Notes: generated by a model not told the origin, from the sequence alone. A stretch of 64,000 nucleotides of DNA from Myotis daubentonii (GCF_963259705.1 NC_081852.1:62365859-62429858), one strand, 5' to 3'; positions 22,960 through 34,566 are shown, numbered from the stretch's first letter. Numbers and translations are program-made.

Positions 22960-24027
22960 AATAAAATCAAACCACTTGGAGGAGGGGAGGTGCAGGGACG
23001 AATTGCGTGTTATGTATTTCTTTGCAAATAAAACAACAGTCAGGATCTGAAAGAACAAAAGCACGCACGCTCCCGGCATTTCTCATCTTGCGATTCTTAC
23101 AGCGCAAGTCCCTTTAGACGCACAAACCTAATCTGGCGGCACAGTGTGTTCAGAACGAAGTCTGGGTGGAGTTTGGGTCTCTGCCCTCGAGCTTGTCTGT
23201 TCTCAGCCGGGAAGAGGGTGGGATTGGGCACCCGCTGGAGGCGCCACGGCTGGGTCCACGCCTCCGCCAGCTGACAAGTCATCTGCTGATTCATCTTGAT
23301 TTCCGGGCTGCTGACACCTGCTCTGAGCGCCCATCTTGTTTCCATGGGAACCGAGGGAAAGCATCCTCGGCCACATACTTGCGGAACCTCATTAAACGGG
23401 CAGCAGGACAGCAGCTGCGCCCGCCGCGCCCCTCCGCCAGCCGCGGGCCGGCTTTGGGACGCTCAGGTGATGCCACGCCTCCCGGCGCCGGATGGGAGGA
23501 CGTGCGGAGAGGGCGACAGATGGCAGAACACATAAATATTGCCGAGGTGTGGAAGGCACACACATTTTCTGAAAGGTGTGAACCAACAACGGTGATTTTA
23601 TTGACTGAGATAATTTAAGCCAAGTAAGAAGTGCGGAGGGGACGGGTATGTTAGGAGACGCTACCTCGAGGCCCCTTCAGACGGTGAGAGCCTCCTGGGG
23701 AGACCGTCCCTGAGGACTGTCACTGACGTGGGTCCCGGGCAGCTGGTGCCCTGATTATGAAGATGTGGCACAGGGAACCTTCCTTCTCCGCCGCCATCTT
23801 ATTATTTGCTGAATTCGGGGAAATCGGAAAGACCGGCCATTCCTCCGTGCCGGCTGGCGGCCCTCCCCGCGTAGGACACAGGGTGGTGGCTTCTCCAGTC
23901 CTCACGTGTCCTTCCTCGTCTCTGTGATCTCAAGAGCGAGGAAGCTCAGCTGACGCGAGGCAAGGACGGGTGCTCCTACAAACGCTCCGAGGCCTTGCTT
24001 AATATCCCACGGTTCTTCATCTGAAAG
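22960..24027. other. unassigned sequence
   Basis: No gene or repeat is recognised. Short CpG-rich parts lie at about 23390-23520. 'gccgccatctt' at about 23790 is a YY1-like word. Confidence 0.35.
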
Positions 24028-24035
24028 CCCTAGAG

Positions 24036-24247
24036 CAGTGGTTCTCAACCTTCTGGCCCTTTAAATACAGCTCCTCAGGTTGTGACCCAACCATAACATT
24101 ATCTTCGTGGCTACTTCATCACTGTCATGTTGCTACTGTGATGAATCATCATGTAAATATCTGATCTGCAGGATGGTCTTAGGCGACCCCTGTGAAAGGG
24201 TCGTTCGGCCACCAAAGGGGTCGCGACCCACAGGTTGAGAACCACTG
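24036..24247 (-). mobile_element. SPIN-like non-autonomous hAT element
   Basis: Ends cagtggttctcaacctt and acaggttgagaaccactg form the inverted repeats, with the gtcgcgacc block inside. The flanks ccctagag (24028-24035) and tcctagag (24248-24255) agree at seven of eight positions, so the target duplication is nearly intact. The interior differs from the 17-kb copy by deletions near the left end. Confidence 0.92.
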
Positions 24248-24293
24248 TCCTAGAGCGGGGAGACGCCCAGGAGGGATGAGAAAGTGTTCTCCA

Positions 24294-24503
24294 CCCGCCG
24301 GCTGGCGTGGCTCAGTGAGTGAGAGTCCGCCTGTGAACCAGGAGGTCCCGGTTCGATTCCCGGTCAGGGCACAGGCCTGGGTTGTGGGCTCGATCCCCAG
24401 TGTGGGCGTGCAGGAGGCAGCCAATCTGTGATTCTCTCCCTCTCCCCTCCTCTCTCGGAAATCAATAAAAATATATATAAAGAAAAAAGAAAAGAAAGAA
24501 AGA
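24294..24503 (+). mobile_element. Ves SINE
   Basis: Plus-strand Ves with head ccgccggctggcgtggctca, B-box-like ggttcgattcccgg, and tail 'aaatcaataaaaatatat' followed by a GAAA-rich tail. The duplication aaagtgttctcca flanks it at 24281-24293 and 24504-24516. The CT-rich part is shortened. Confidence 0.95.
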
Positions 24504-24559
24504 AAAGTGTTCTCCATCGGGAACAGCTCAGGATGGGGAAGGGAGAAGTTCGGATAAAC

Positions 24560-25265
24560 CCCAAAGCTTGAGGGGGAAAGAGAGACGCGCTTGCTTATTG
24601 AGACAGAAGCGGGCGAGGCTGCAGTTACGCGTGACAGAGGGGCCTGTCGCCACAGCCATCCCTGTGCTCAACCCAGGCGCCCCTGCACCCCCCCCTTCCC
24701 CCCGGGCAGCGACGTGTCCCCCGAACAGCATCAGTCACGTGTGGCCCCGACGGGCCTGTCGGTCAGGGAGACTGTGCCCAGCGAGGTCTTGCTCACCGTG
24801 GTCGCGGGGTTCCGTTTCTCTCCTCTCCATCGCGTGGAGCGACGCTTCGCCTCCGCCCTCGGTCACAGGGCCTGGCTTTGGGCCCTCGCCAGCGCCCTCC
24901 TCCCCGCTTACGGAAGAACGGGGCGAGAGGGCAAACCGGAACCAGAAAAGGTTTTTGGATCTTCTTTTGGCAACAAGCCTGAGAGGCCATTGCAGCCGAA
25001 AGCCAGGGAACCGCTCCGCGGGGCAGCGGGGAGCCAGGCTCTGGTTCTGATGGCGAGGAAGGTCCCTGCTTCCGCGGGATGGCGGCGGCAGAAACGACCC
25101 TTTCGGTGTTTTCGGTTTCAGGGCGGTTTCCTCTGCTCGGCGGGTGAGTACATCATCGCGCTCCGCTGCAGTGCAAACCATCTTTCTGTTCCCGCGAGGC
25201 CCTGGCCGCCGGGAAACGCTGCCGACCAGCCCGGTCGGGCATCGGCGCGCCTGGACTTTCCGATG
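24560..25265 (+). promoter_or_regulatory. CpG-island-like region, no gene recognised
   Basis: CpG dinucleotides are dense and frequent on both strands, especially at 24780-25260, unlike the surrounding sequence. A YY1-like word (gggatggcggcggc) lies at 25078-25091 and a splice-donor-like ggcgggtgagtac at about 25139-25151. A 231-codon plus-strand frame and a 194-codon minus-strand frame overlap here, but neither shows a domain, and such frames are common in GC-rich DNA. It could be an orphan CpG island or an unannotated noncoding promoter. Confidence 0.45.
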
Positions 25266-25587
25266 TGTATCTTGGAAGCACGTTAAAGAATGAAGACATC
25301 CGGGAAAGGTCAAACCCATTTCCTATTTACGGACCGTGTGCATCTGGCATTTCGGGTGAGGAGAGACGTTCTCTGCTGCTCGGGGAGGGAGGAGGAGCTG
25401 GAGCGGCAGAGTGGCCGCGGCGAAGCCCAGAGGGGACTTTCCTCGCTGCTCTGGATCACGGGCGGGCGGAGGCCCGGCCTGGCCCTGCCGACGAAGGAAG
25501 ACAAACAGCCAAGGGAAAGAAAACATTTCCCTGTCTGAAAAGACAAACACAAAAACCATTTGAAATGAACCATTTTGATATGCCTTC

Positions 25588-25589
<2 letters not shown>

Positions 25590-25670
<81 letters not shown>
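25590..25670 (+). repeat. (TC)n(AC)n compound microsatellite
   Basis: About twenty TC units run directly into about twenty AC units. It is likely to be polymorphic. Confidence 0.97.
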
Positions 25671-25671
<1 letters not shown>

Positions 25672-26624
25672 AATCCAGAAGCTAAACAATGGCTTTTGCA
25701 GGAAAAAGGATACGAAATGTTGGCGGGACATCCTACGGATCTCAGGTTGTGCATGGACTTGGAGGAATAATAGTAATTAAAACAAGAGCTTGACCAAGAC
25801 GTTTGTGTGAGTTTGGAGAGCTTGGCTGACGGGATCCTGACGACGGCAGTCACTTAGCCCGGCTGGAGCCCTCGTCCTTGTCCAGAAGAACTTGAGCCGA
25901 TTTCTACGTCTCCTCCTCCGCCACTGAACCTGGGGCAGCGCCATTAAGGCGTCCAGAAGGCCTGGCCGCTCGGACTCCAGGCTGCGGCCCGGGCAGCCGG
26001 GCCTGCACAGGTCGGGCGTGGAAGTTCCAGCCTCTGATGGCCGCTGGGCACAGACCGGCGTGTCTGCACCTGACCACCTGCGGACACGGCAGTCCTGCTG
26101 GTTCCCACCCCACCCCCTGCTCCGGCAGCCATGGGCGCCGCGCTGCTGCTGCTGCTGCTGCTGCTCCTCCGAGGTCCCCGCCCCGCCTCGCAGACAGTGC
26201 TGGGCTGGGGGCTAAGCTCAGTGCGTCTCATGCTCCCTCACCTGGACCCACAGCCTTTCCTCACTGGGACCACGTCTGGCCTTGTGGGTTGAATTCTATT
26301 TAAGAAAAATCGCCCGTGCCCTGTCTCTGTGTCTCCGTGGTTGAGCGCAGACCTACGAAGACAGCGTGTGCAGAACCAGGGGTGGGAGAAAACACCGGGC
26401 CTTCGGAGAGAGAGAGATATTGCAACCGACTCCGAAGGGCGAAGGGAAAAGAGGTGACAGCGATGAACATGTCAAATACCTGGGTGACAGGCGTGTGGCA
26501 GAGAGAGGGGGTTGGTTCTGTGAAGCTCGCTGGCTCCAGAGGGCAGAGCCAGAATCAGAGCGTGGGGATCCCAGTGAAAAAGGCATCGACGAGCATTAAA
26601 TATAAAACGGCTTCCACGTCCTGA
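25671..26624. other. unassigned GC-rich sequence with a (CTG)n tract
   Basis: It holds a (CTG)7 tract at 26143-26163 inside a short frame starting with a good ATG context at 26131 (discussed under findings). No other element is recognised. Confidence 0.35.
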
Positions 26625-26775
26625 GCCCTCACGGGTGCCAGACGGTGTGTTAAGGGCTTTACATCTATTATCTCACTGGGTCCTCACAACAACCCCAGGA
26701 GGCCAATGTCATCAGAAGACAGAGACGGCGATGAGCCAGCTCAGGGCCACACAGCGAGGACGGGGCAGAGCCACA
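26625..26775 (-). mobile_element. MIR SINE fragment
   Basis: Clear complementary MIR words in order: ggcatctattatctcactgg-like, cctcacaacaaccccaggagg, agggccacacagcgagg and cggggcagagcc. This is the best-preserved MIR in the window. Confidence 0.75.
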
Positions 26776-27683
26776 CCCTCTCACCGCTCCCTGGTGACGA
26801 TTGTGTTGTCCCAGAGCAACGGTGGGCTCCCCGTCTGCCATCACTGCAGGCGTGCGGCCATGTGGCTGGGACACTGTGAGGAGAGCAGGAACCTTCCGAG
26901 GGTCTTCCCGTTGTGAGATTCGGGGGCGCGGTGACCCGCCACCCGCTGGATGTGTAGAAGGGCCCTCGAAGACGACCACCTTCTGCATTTGGGGCCACTT
27001 TGTTGTCTGTGTGTTATGGGCGCTCCTGACGTGCCTGTGTGGGAGGGGGGTGGATTATCCGTCTCCATCATTCCAGAAGAGTAGGCAGAGTGGAGCGCAC
27101 CGAATTGGCTGTGTTGGGTCCATCCATTCCTGCATCTTTCGCAATCCTCTGCTGTCGCTCACGCTGGCCTCGGGCAGGATTACATTCTGCCTTCGGCTCT
27201 CGAGCTGCCGCAGATCCATGCTTCAAGGACATAACCCCGAGGAAATGTTGCACCTCTCGCAGAAACAAAACAGCTCTGTTCATTTTGCAGTCAGTTTTGG
27301 GGGTTGCATTTCTTTAATAATTCTTTGTTTTCTTTCAAATTAAAGGCCAGTGTGGGAGACCAAATAGGTTAGAAGCATAGGAATTGTTTTTGTATTGACT
27401 TACTGCAAAAAAAAAGAGTGAAAAATGGCCTCTTTTGCTCACCCTTCCGTGGAGGGGATCCAAATAACAAACAAGAATAAATGGCAGGGAATCTGAGCAT
27501 GTGAGAGGGAGGGCTTCCTGAGAGGGCATTCCCAGTGTATTCTCTAGAACGAGGGAGCTGTCCTTTATTTGTAATGAAGTGCTCCTCTAGGGTCTCAAAT
27601 CGACATGTCCCCTGGGCAGGCAGCTCCCATCCCTGTCCCAGCATTTTCTGAAAACAGAAATGAAGACTTTACCTGTGAATTTT
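26776..27683. other. unassigned sequence
   Basis: No gene or repeat is recognised. Frames on both strands are shadows of one another. Confidence 0.35.
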
Positions 27684-27702
27684 AAAGAGACAGAGATGTT
27701 GG

Positions 27703-27897
27703 CCCTGGCTGACTAGCTCAGTTGGTTAAAGTGTTGTCCTAATTCACCCAGGTTGCAGGTTTGATCCCCCGTCAGGGCACTTACAAGAATCGACCACTGA
27801 ATGCATGGATGGGTGGAACAACAGATCAATGTTTCTTTCTCTCTCTCTCTCCTTTCTTTTCTCTAAAATCAATAAAATAAAAAATTTAAAAATTATT
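27703..27897 (+). mobile_element. tRNA-derived bat SINE, second family
   Basis: The head reads ccctggctgactagctcagt then ggtttgatccccc, which differs from the common Ves head in the 'tagctcagttggttaaag' A-box. The body is short, and the 'ctaaaatcaataaaat' tail is preserved. A long duplication flanks it (aaagagacagagatgttgg at 27684-27702 and a two-mismatch copy at 27898-27916). Confidence 0.85.
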
Positions 27898-28291
27898 AAA
27901 GAGAGCGAGATGTTGGGGGGAGTGAAGAGCTGTCTCTTTTCTCTTTTTTCTCATCAAGCTCGACATATTCCCCAGTAACGATTGTCCCTCACTTCCTCCA
28001 AGCACCACTGCAGTTTTGCAGGAAGAGGAAGAGATGAGCCAAGAATTAGGCGAAGGTACAGGAAGAACAAACATACCGATCGTTGCTTGGAAAGCAGTAG
28101 CCGAACGGACGCTGGGTTAACGTCACTGAGAGAAGATAACAATAGTAACGGTGAGTTTTATCTTTGGGGTTTCTAACAGCGAGTTTTATCTTTACCTCTT
28201 CATGGCTGTAAGCACTGGTCTACGAGAGACACGTTTAATCTCCAGGGCCTAGTCCAGCGCCTGGGACATAGCTGGCTATCGCTAGGTATAC

Positions 28292-28499
28292 TATATGGTT
28301 TTATTGATTTCAGAGAGGAAGGGCGAAGGAGAGAGAGACAGAAACATCAGTGATTAGAGAGAATCATCAACTGGCTGCCTCCTGCAAGCCCTCTACTGGG
28401 GATCAAGCCCATAACCCGGGCCTGTGCCCTGACTGGGAATTGCACCGTGACCGCCTGGGTCATAGGTCGACGCTCACGCACCGAGCCACGCCAGTTGGG
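28292..28499 (-). mobile_element. Ves SINE
   Basis: Minus-strand copy from ggttttattgatttcagaga to cgagccacgccagttgggc. The flanks share gctaggt (28281-28287 and 28503-28509). It has several mutations in the head, so it is somewhat older. Confidence 0.9.
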
Positions 28500-28510
28500 C
28501 TTGCTAGGTG

Positions 28511-29830
28511 TTTCTTAAACACCTGGCTTGCACCTCCCTTTTCTGCTCTGCCCCTGCAGGAAATCAGCATAACTTTTTACTGTCAACCCGTTTGTGGAGA
28601 AATAAATGGAGAATAAGGAGCTCTGGGTCATGAGTGAGAGATCAAACCCGACCTCCTCAGCGTCCCAGCTCAGGGGTCCTTCCATGACACCGTGTCTCTC
28701 CCTTTCCCTCCCCATTGGGAACGGAAGGCTGCACACGTGTAGCGTGATAAGCGAGAAGTCACGTGGACGACATTGTCATCTTCAGAGACCCGTTCTCGTG
28801 TGAGGTGGGAAAGGACTGCACCACCGTCTGTGTTCCACGCCGAGGGTGGCCTGGAAGGTCGCTTCCGATGCCGTGAAACGGTAAGAGGTCCCAGGAGAGT
28901 CTGTGTCCTCCCAGCTATGCCGAACTGGTGGCCTGGGCCTAAGGGTGACATTGGCATCCGAAACCCTGCAGCTTGGTCTTCATGCCGTTCCCGACGTCCC
29001 TCATGGCTGCGGGCGCCAGCTCTCCCTTCCTCTGAGCTGGGATGGTCCCGTTCCTCAGGGGACCCTTCTAGAAACAGACAACAGCTGGAGGCCTGGTCCG
29101 CTCCGGAGGCACCCGGCACCCTCTGCAGCGAGGCGAGGTCTCTGGCCACGCCGGCCCTGAGGTCAGGGAGCGGCCTTCGTCTTTGTCTCCTGGAAAGACT
29201 TGAGCCCTGAGCTGATCCTAAGCACCGCGTCCCCCTCCAAGTGTCTGGAAGTCATTGGGAGACTGTTGACGGGCCAGGAAAACAACTGCTGATTCCTCCC
29301 TGCTCTCCCACCCGGCTCCCCGGGCGCATTAAGCCCAGCCCGCGAGGTCCCGGCCAGATGGCAGGCTGACGCCCACGCTGTGCGTGGCAGTGCCGGGACC
29401 TACTTAAAGAGCCGTCATGACGCTGGCCCTGAGGGTGCGGGGCACAGCGGCAACAGACCGCAGGCCTGGTGGGCAGCCTGGTCTGTGAGCCCGGATCCAC
29501 CCGGCTAGAAGCCTATGGAAGCTGTGGCTACCCCAGGAGCCAACAGGAGGACAGAGGACTCCACTGTCCCCCACCCCGGTGCCGCACTTACCCGGCCGAA
29601 GGGGGACGTGGGAGGGTGGGGAGGGCGTCAGCCTTGTTGATGGAGGAGGCGCCAGCCTGAGCTCCACGGCTGGGGAGAGAGCCGTGCTCTCAACAGGGAG
29701 GCCCAGACAGGTGCTGAGACTCTACCCCGAAAGACTAGAATGAGCGTGACCGAGGGGATCGGGCCTGGCCCCACGCCAGCAGGGCAAGCGAAGAGCCACA
29801 GGACTTGGGGTAGGGAGGAAGGGCCATCCT
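28511..29830. other. unassigned GC-rich sequence
   Basis: No recognised element. Overlapping frames on both strands (for example 28670-29210) have no visible domains. Confidence 0.35.
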
Positions 29831-29843
29831 GAGACCTGCTTTT

Positions 29844-30059
29844 TTTTTTTTTTTTAATGTTTTTATTGATTTGTAGAGAGAGAGGAAGAGAGAAAAACAT
29901 CGATTTAAGAGAGAAGCGTCAGTCACTGGCTGCCTCCTACACAACACCCTGACAGGGGGATCGAACCTGCAACCTGAGCATGTGTCCTGACCAGGATTCG
30001 AACCAGCAACCTTTTGGTGCACCGGACGATGCGCAACCAACTGAGCCAGCCAGCCGGGC
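29844..30059 (-). mobile_element. tRNA-derived bat SINE, second family
   Basis: Minus-strand copy of the same family as the one at 27.7 kb: long T tail, tgtttttattgatttgtagag, and a head complement ending caaccaactgagccagccagccgggc. The duplication gagacctgctttt flanks it at 29831-29843 and 30060-30072. Confidence 0.9.
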
Positions 30060-30072
30060 GAGACCTGCTTTT

Positions 30073-30807
30073 ATCTAAACTTTTGCCAGTCTGGTTCAGA
30101 GAATACCACCCTGGCATAAACTGAACAAAGAAAGCAAGGGACTCGATTGACTTTTAGGAAGATAAACACTCTCACTTGCAAAATACTGAGATATTAGGGG
30201 TCCAGGTTCGGATCTGCAAGGTTTGGGGGGCTCCAGAGAAGCCTGCACACGTCGAAATGAGATCTCCGGGCTGCAGCCAGGATGACAGAGCTACAGAAGA
30301 AGCCGTAACGCACTGGGGCCTCCTTTTCCTGGGAAAGCGCTTTGCACGATGCCTGTGTGTGACTACAGTGTAGTTCCATCGCCCAATATCACCATCGTCA
30401 GAGGCATCTTCCTGTGTGTCCAGGCATCGGAACTGCATCCGCAATATGCCTGCAGGCATATTACATACAATTAGGAAGTCTTCTTTAGTAGCTCATTTTC
30501 CCCCAAATATGTAATTTTGGCTGAATGATATTCAGGGATTAAAAAAAAGAGATATCATTACATTAACTGAAATGATTACTATTTTAATTTGCCTGCAAAG
30601 CCTTTATTTCAAGTATCATTTCTTAGAACTTATAACTCAGTGGGTATCATAACCCTGATAGGGTTTCAGCTACTTGATAGCCTGAGACATTGGGGGGGAA
30701 TCATTCCCAACAGGAAATCGGTTTAATGAGCACTTCTGGTGTTAGCTGCGAACAGCTATTTTCCACTCTTAAAGCCCAGGCCTAACCAGGGTCTCTCTTG
30801 CCACCTC
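30073..30807. other. unassigned sequence, AT-rich in its right half
   Basis: It includes a perfect 20-bp palindrome at 30443-30462. The part from about 30470 to 30700 is AT-rich, unique-looking sequence with no recognised repeat. Confidence 0.35.
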
Positions 30808-30860
30808 TTTTTTTTTTTTTTATTAAATATGTGTTTTTATTGATTTCAGAGAGGAAGGGA
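30808..30860 (-). mobile_element. Ves SINE tail fragment
   Basis: Only the T-rich tail and the start of the body (tttttattgatttcagagaggaaggga) remain. The rest of the SINE is absent, consistent with a 5'-truncated insertion. Confidence 0.8.
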
Positions 30861-31237
30861 ACAACCACCGAGCACAGGACAATGAAAGTTTCTCTTCCAA
30901 TTTCCAGCCAGCTAAGCCTCTGCCAGGAGGGTGCCCTGTGTCGGAGAGAGCAGAGAGCGGCGTCGCTGGGAGCGCAGAGAGCGAATCCCATGGAAACATC
31001 CAGCCACTCGCTGTGTTTCCTTCTCCACCGAAACGCGGTGGAGACTCGGGACGCAGTGTTCTGTGCGGTGTTCATCGTGCCGTCTACAGCTGGCGGTCTC
31101 GCAGGCAGGCGGTGCCGGAGTCTCCCCCCTCCCTCCTCCCTCCAAACACAGAACCACAGAACAGGCAGCGGCATCTCCCATGGATCTTACAAGTGAACAG
31201 ATATCACCTATATATGATCAACTTAAAAGTATGGCTG

Positions 31238-31486
31238 CGTGCCCTGGCTGGTTTGGCTCAGTGGATAGAGTGTCAGCCTGCGTGCAGACTGAAGGGTTCC
31301 AGGTTCATTTCCTGGTCAGGGCACAGGCCCGGGTTGCAGGCTGGATCCCCAGTAGGGGGGGGGGGGGGCGTGCAGGAGGCAGCCGATCAATAATTCTCTC
31401 TCATCATTGAGGTCTCTCTCTCTCCCTCTCCCTTCCACTCTGAAATCAGTAAAAATATTTATTAAAATAATAATAATAATAAGTAA
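31238..31486 (+). mobile_element. Ves-type SINE
   Basis: Head ccctggctggtttggctcag with 'gtggatagagtgtcagcctg', a B-box-like ggttcatttcctgg, a G-run expansion at 31355-31368, the CT-rich body and a (TAA)n tail. The duplication aaaagtatggctg flanks it at 31225-31237 and 31487-31499. Confidence 0.94.
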
Positions 31487-31499
31487 AAAAGTATGGCTG

Positions 31500-32029
31500 T
31501 GCTAAAAAACGACCCCACCATGCTGATGGGCCAGGCAGAACCACGAGGCAGAAAGCGTGTCACGGGCCAGAGGTCCACAGGCTGCGAGCGCACCAAGGCG
31601 GGTGGTGAAGAGCGGATCCCGCTGCGCAGCCCGGGGCCAGCTGGGCTCTCTGCACACAGCGAAGGGCAGGGAAGCTTTCCCAGGTGCGGAAGGAGCCAGC
31701 AAGAGCCCTGCTTGTTCCCTGACTGCAGCCCTGGAGGAAGGCAGCAGGGGAGGGAGCGGCGACAGCACTGGGGCCGAGCTGCCCGGGGGCCCGGCAGCTG
31801 GTCCTGGGACAGCACCCAGACGGCTCTGGGGCTGGACACTGAATTACCCGGGTAAGACCTGGGGTCCCAGGGACCTTCCTCACGTCCGCGAGCAGGTGGA
31901 CAGGATGAGGGAGGAAGAGAAGAAACACCACCCAAGAAAAACGAACATGCAAGCTGACATGTCAAAGTGCATGAGAAAGAGTCACACTCCCCAAAGCAGC
32001 CCATCATCTCACGGATCAGACACATTCGT
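31500..32029. other. unassigned sequence
   Basis: Overlapping frames run on both strands (31462-32066), with no recognised domain or repeat. Confidence 0.35.
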
Positions 32030-32490
32030 CTTCTGTTGCTGCTGTAACCAGTTACCACACATTTAGTGGCTTACCCCAGCACGGACTTACTGGTACTGTT
32101 TTGTTGTTCAGAAGTCTGAGCTGGCTCTCAGCGGGCTAAAATCCAGGGCCTGGAGGGGCGGATTCCTTTCTGGGGGGTCTAGGCTAGGGGAACCTACCTT
32201 GCCCTTTCAAGCTTCTGGAGGTGTCTGCATTCCTGGGCTCCTGGCTCCATCCCCACATTGCAACACATCGGCTCCTCGCCGGCCGCCTTCTTCCACATTT
32301 AAGGCCCTTGGGGATGACATCAGGCCCACGTGGGTAATCAGGCCCACCTCTCTGTCTTAAAGTCAGCAGATTAGCAGCATGTACCTACCTGCACCTGTAA
32401 CTCACCCTTTCCAAGGAATGTGGCGTAGTCACAAGGTCCGAAGGTTAGGGCATATACACCGTTGCCAATGCCACGGCACCATCGTTTTCC
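32030..32490 (-). mobile_element. ancient MaLR LTR-like repeat
   Basis: The plus strand resembles the complement of an MLT1-type LTR: ttgctgctgtaaccagttaccacac..tagtggctta near the start and ccttggggatgacatcaggcccac near the end. It is strongly diverged and its ends are not exact. Confidence 0.55.
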
Positions 32491-33480
32491 TGTAGCCCAA
32501 GAAAATCCCGAACGGCACGCGTGGGATCTGCACTCGCAGCTTCCTCACACACCACTTGAGACCCTAAATTCTTCATCTTCTTTTGAGATCACCACACAAA
32601 CCCACGCAGAGAAGAACCAACTCCCATGAATGTTCATGCCAAACAATGGTTTCGGTCAGAAATGGTACATGCTGTTTGTTTTCTTCAAAATCAAGTTTTC
32701 AAAAACAATAGATGTGGCCAAGAGAGGATGATGCGTCAATGACAACAATAGTTGAAGCGAAAGATAATTTCTTAGTTAAGAGACAGGAAAAAATCTGAAG
32801 AGAATGCATTAATGATCTACCTGAAAATGGCTTAGGGCATTTGACCAGGTGGCTCCGTTGAGGCCAGTCCTCCCTGTGACTAGGGCCATTGAGGTGGCAC
32901 AGATGGCACTATGATGAGGGGGTGTGTGGGGTGGGGGGGCCCCCAAGGGGCAGGTCATTGAAAATGTGTGCGCACTCTACCGACCATCCCCCGAGCACCC
33001 TCTGTGACCTCTTCAACTGTGGGAAATGGGTTTCCCCACCTTATCTATCCCTTTTTGGGATTTTGATCTAAAATGCATTCTATTGCTCAAATTTGGCTAA
33101 GAATTCCTAGGGTGGAAATATACAGAAATTCTCATGTAGAGAAAGGGCTGCTGAGTAGGGCATCAGAGGTAAGAAAAGAATAAGTGTGTGTAAGCATAAA
33201 AAAATCACCATCTAGCCAAGCGCCTAATTGGCCAACCGCCTTCTACCATTTCAGCACTTGAACCTTCCTGGCCACTTGCACAGCATCGTTAAGTAGAATA
33301 AATCATTTGACATGCCCAGGTTTTAGGGAAATATGTGAGAGTGATTCAGGCAAAACAATCTGTTTTAAAAGGATGACATTTTCCATCTGAGTGGCTTCTA
33401 CCGGGAGAGACTGTGTCTAGGAGGGCAGCATTTTTAATCTTGGTTTAAAATAAATACCTTCATGTATAAATCACTCAATT
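32491..33480. other. unassigned AT-rich sequence
   Basis: No gene or repeat is recognised. Base composition changes from GC-rich to AT-rich near the start of this interval. Confidence 0.35.
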
Positions 33481-33815
33481 GTAAAGGCACTTCAATTTTA
33501 TGTTCCTTTAGTTTTGAGGTTTTGGAATGGCTCCGTGCAGTTCCAAGTAAAAGCTCTCCGCTGAAACTCGCATGCCGAAAACCCCCGTCACAAATGCGCA
33601 AGTACCACTATAAATTTATACAGCGCGCTGGCTGTTTGTAGTTTGCAGAATTTGCTAATAAAATGCAGAAGCTGGGTTTCCGCTGAGCGCATGTATGCCT
33701 ACGTGCAGGCAAAAGAGGGAAAACTCCATGTCTGGAGAATCTTTTAGGGTTGCAGCAGTTTGCTAATTTTTTAATGAGTGAATTATGATAATTATGAAAG
33801 TCTTCACTTTACAGT
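33481..33815. promoter_or_regulatory. candidate conserved noncoding element
   Basis: The block is unique and AT-rich, with unusual retention of CpG in places (gaaaacccccgtcac, aatgcgcaagtacc, cagcgcgctggctg), a taaatttata near 33613, and TAAT-rich sequence toward 33780. It has no repeat similarity and no reading frame. The regulatory role is inference. Confidence 0.35.

Positions 33816-33816
<1 letters not shown>

Positions 33817-33847
<31 letters not shown>
33817..33847 (+). repeat. (GT)n microsatellite
   Basis: About fifteen uninterrupted GT units. Confidence 0.96.
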
Positions 33848-33848
<1 letters not shown>

Positions 33849-34329
33849 CAGGCTTCCTGGGCAAACACAGCGTTCTGATTCAGCAGCATTCAATGAGGAA
33901 CATTTCCACGCTAATAACACAAAATGGACCTTAAACTGCTGCATATTAATCAAATTCATTAAAGTACATTCATTAATTTGTGTGTAGAACAGCCAAACTG
34001 GGACTGTGGAGTTTGCTGATTTTGCAGAAAATACATACATTAATGAATGCTGAAACGTCAATGTGAGTAATAGCTTTAAAAATATTTTCATAAAGCAAAA
34101 TTCTAAGGGGTGATACTGATAATTATTTTCTTTTTAATATTTCCACTTTCATTTTATTCTGTTATTAGCTTTAAGTGGAAAAAAATAAATATGGAAGAAG
34201 AAAATAATTAAGAAATAAAGGGTAAGCCCAAGAGATTGTAAAAAAAAAAAAAAAAAAAAAGAATAGATGGGTAACCTTAATACTAAATTTCCTGCCTATC
34301 TTTCAAATCTCCTCATTTAAAATAGGTTC

Positions 34330-34556
34330 TGCCGAAACCGGTTTGGCTCAGTGGATAGAGCGACGGCCTGCAGACTGAAAGGTCCCAGGTTCGATTCTGG
34401 TCAAGGGCATGTACCTGGGTTGCGGGCACATCCCCAGTGGGGTGTGTGCAGGAGGCAGCTGATCGATGTTTCTCTCTCATCGATGTTTCTAACTCTCTAT
34501 CTCTCTCCCTTCCTCTCTGTAAAAAAGCAATAAAATATATTTAAAAAAAAAAAATA
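34330..34556 (+). mobile_element. Ves-type SINE (first of a pair)
   Basis: Head aaaccggtttggctcagtgg with 'atagagcgacggcctgcaga', B-box-like ggttcgattctgg, body with a duplicated 'tcgatgtttct' word, and an A-rich tail. The duplication aaataggttc flanks it at 34320-34329 and 34557-34566. A run of about 22 A lies just upstream at 34239-34260 and may be a decayed tail of another insertion. Confidence 0.93.
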
Positions 34557-34566
34557 AAATAGGTTC

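Noticed and set aside
26131..26292. Calling a secreted-protein gene from the leucine-rich start.
   Set aside because: The frame is only 53 codons, depends on a CTG tract and lacks any supporting exon, so it is kept only as a low-weight finding.
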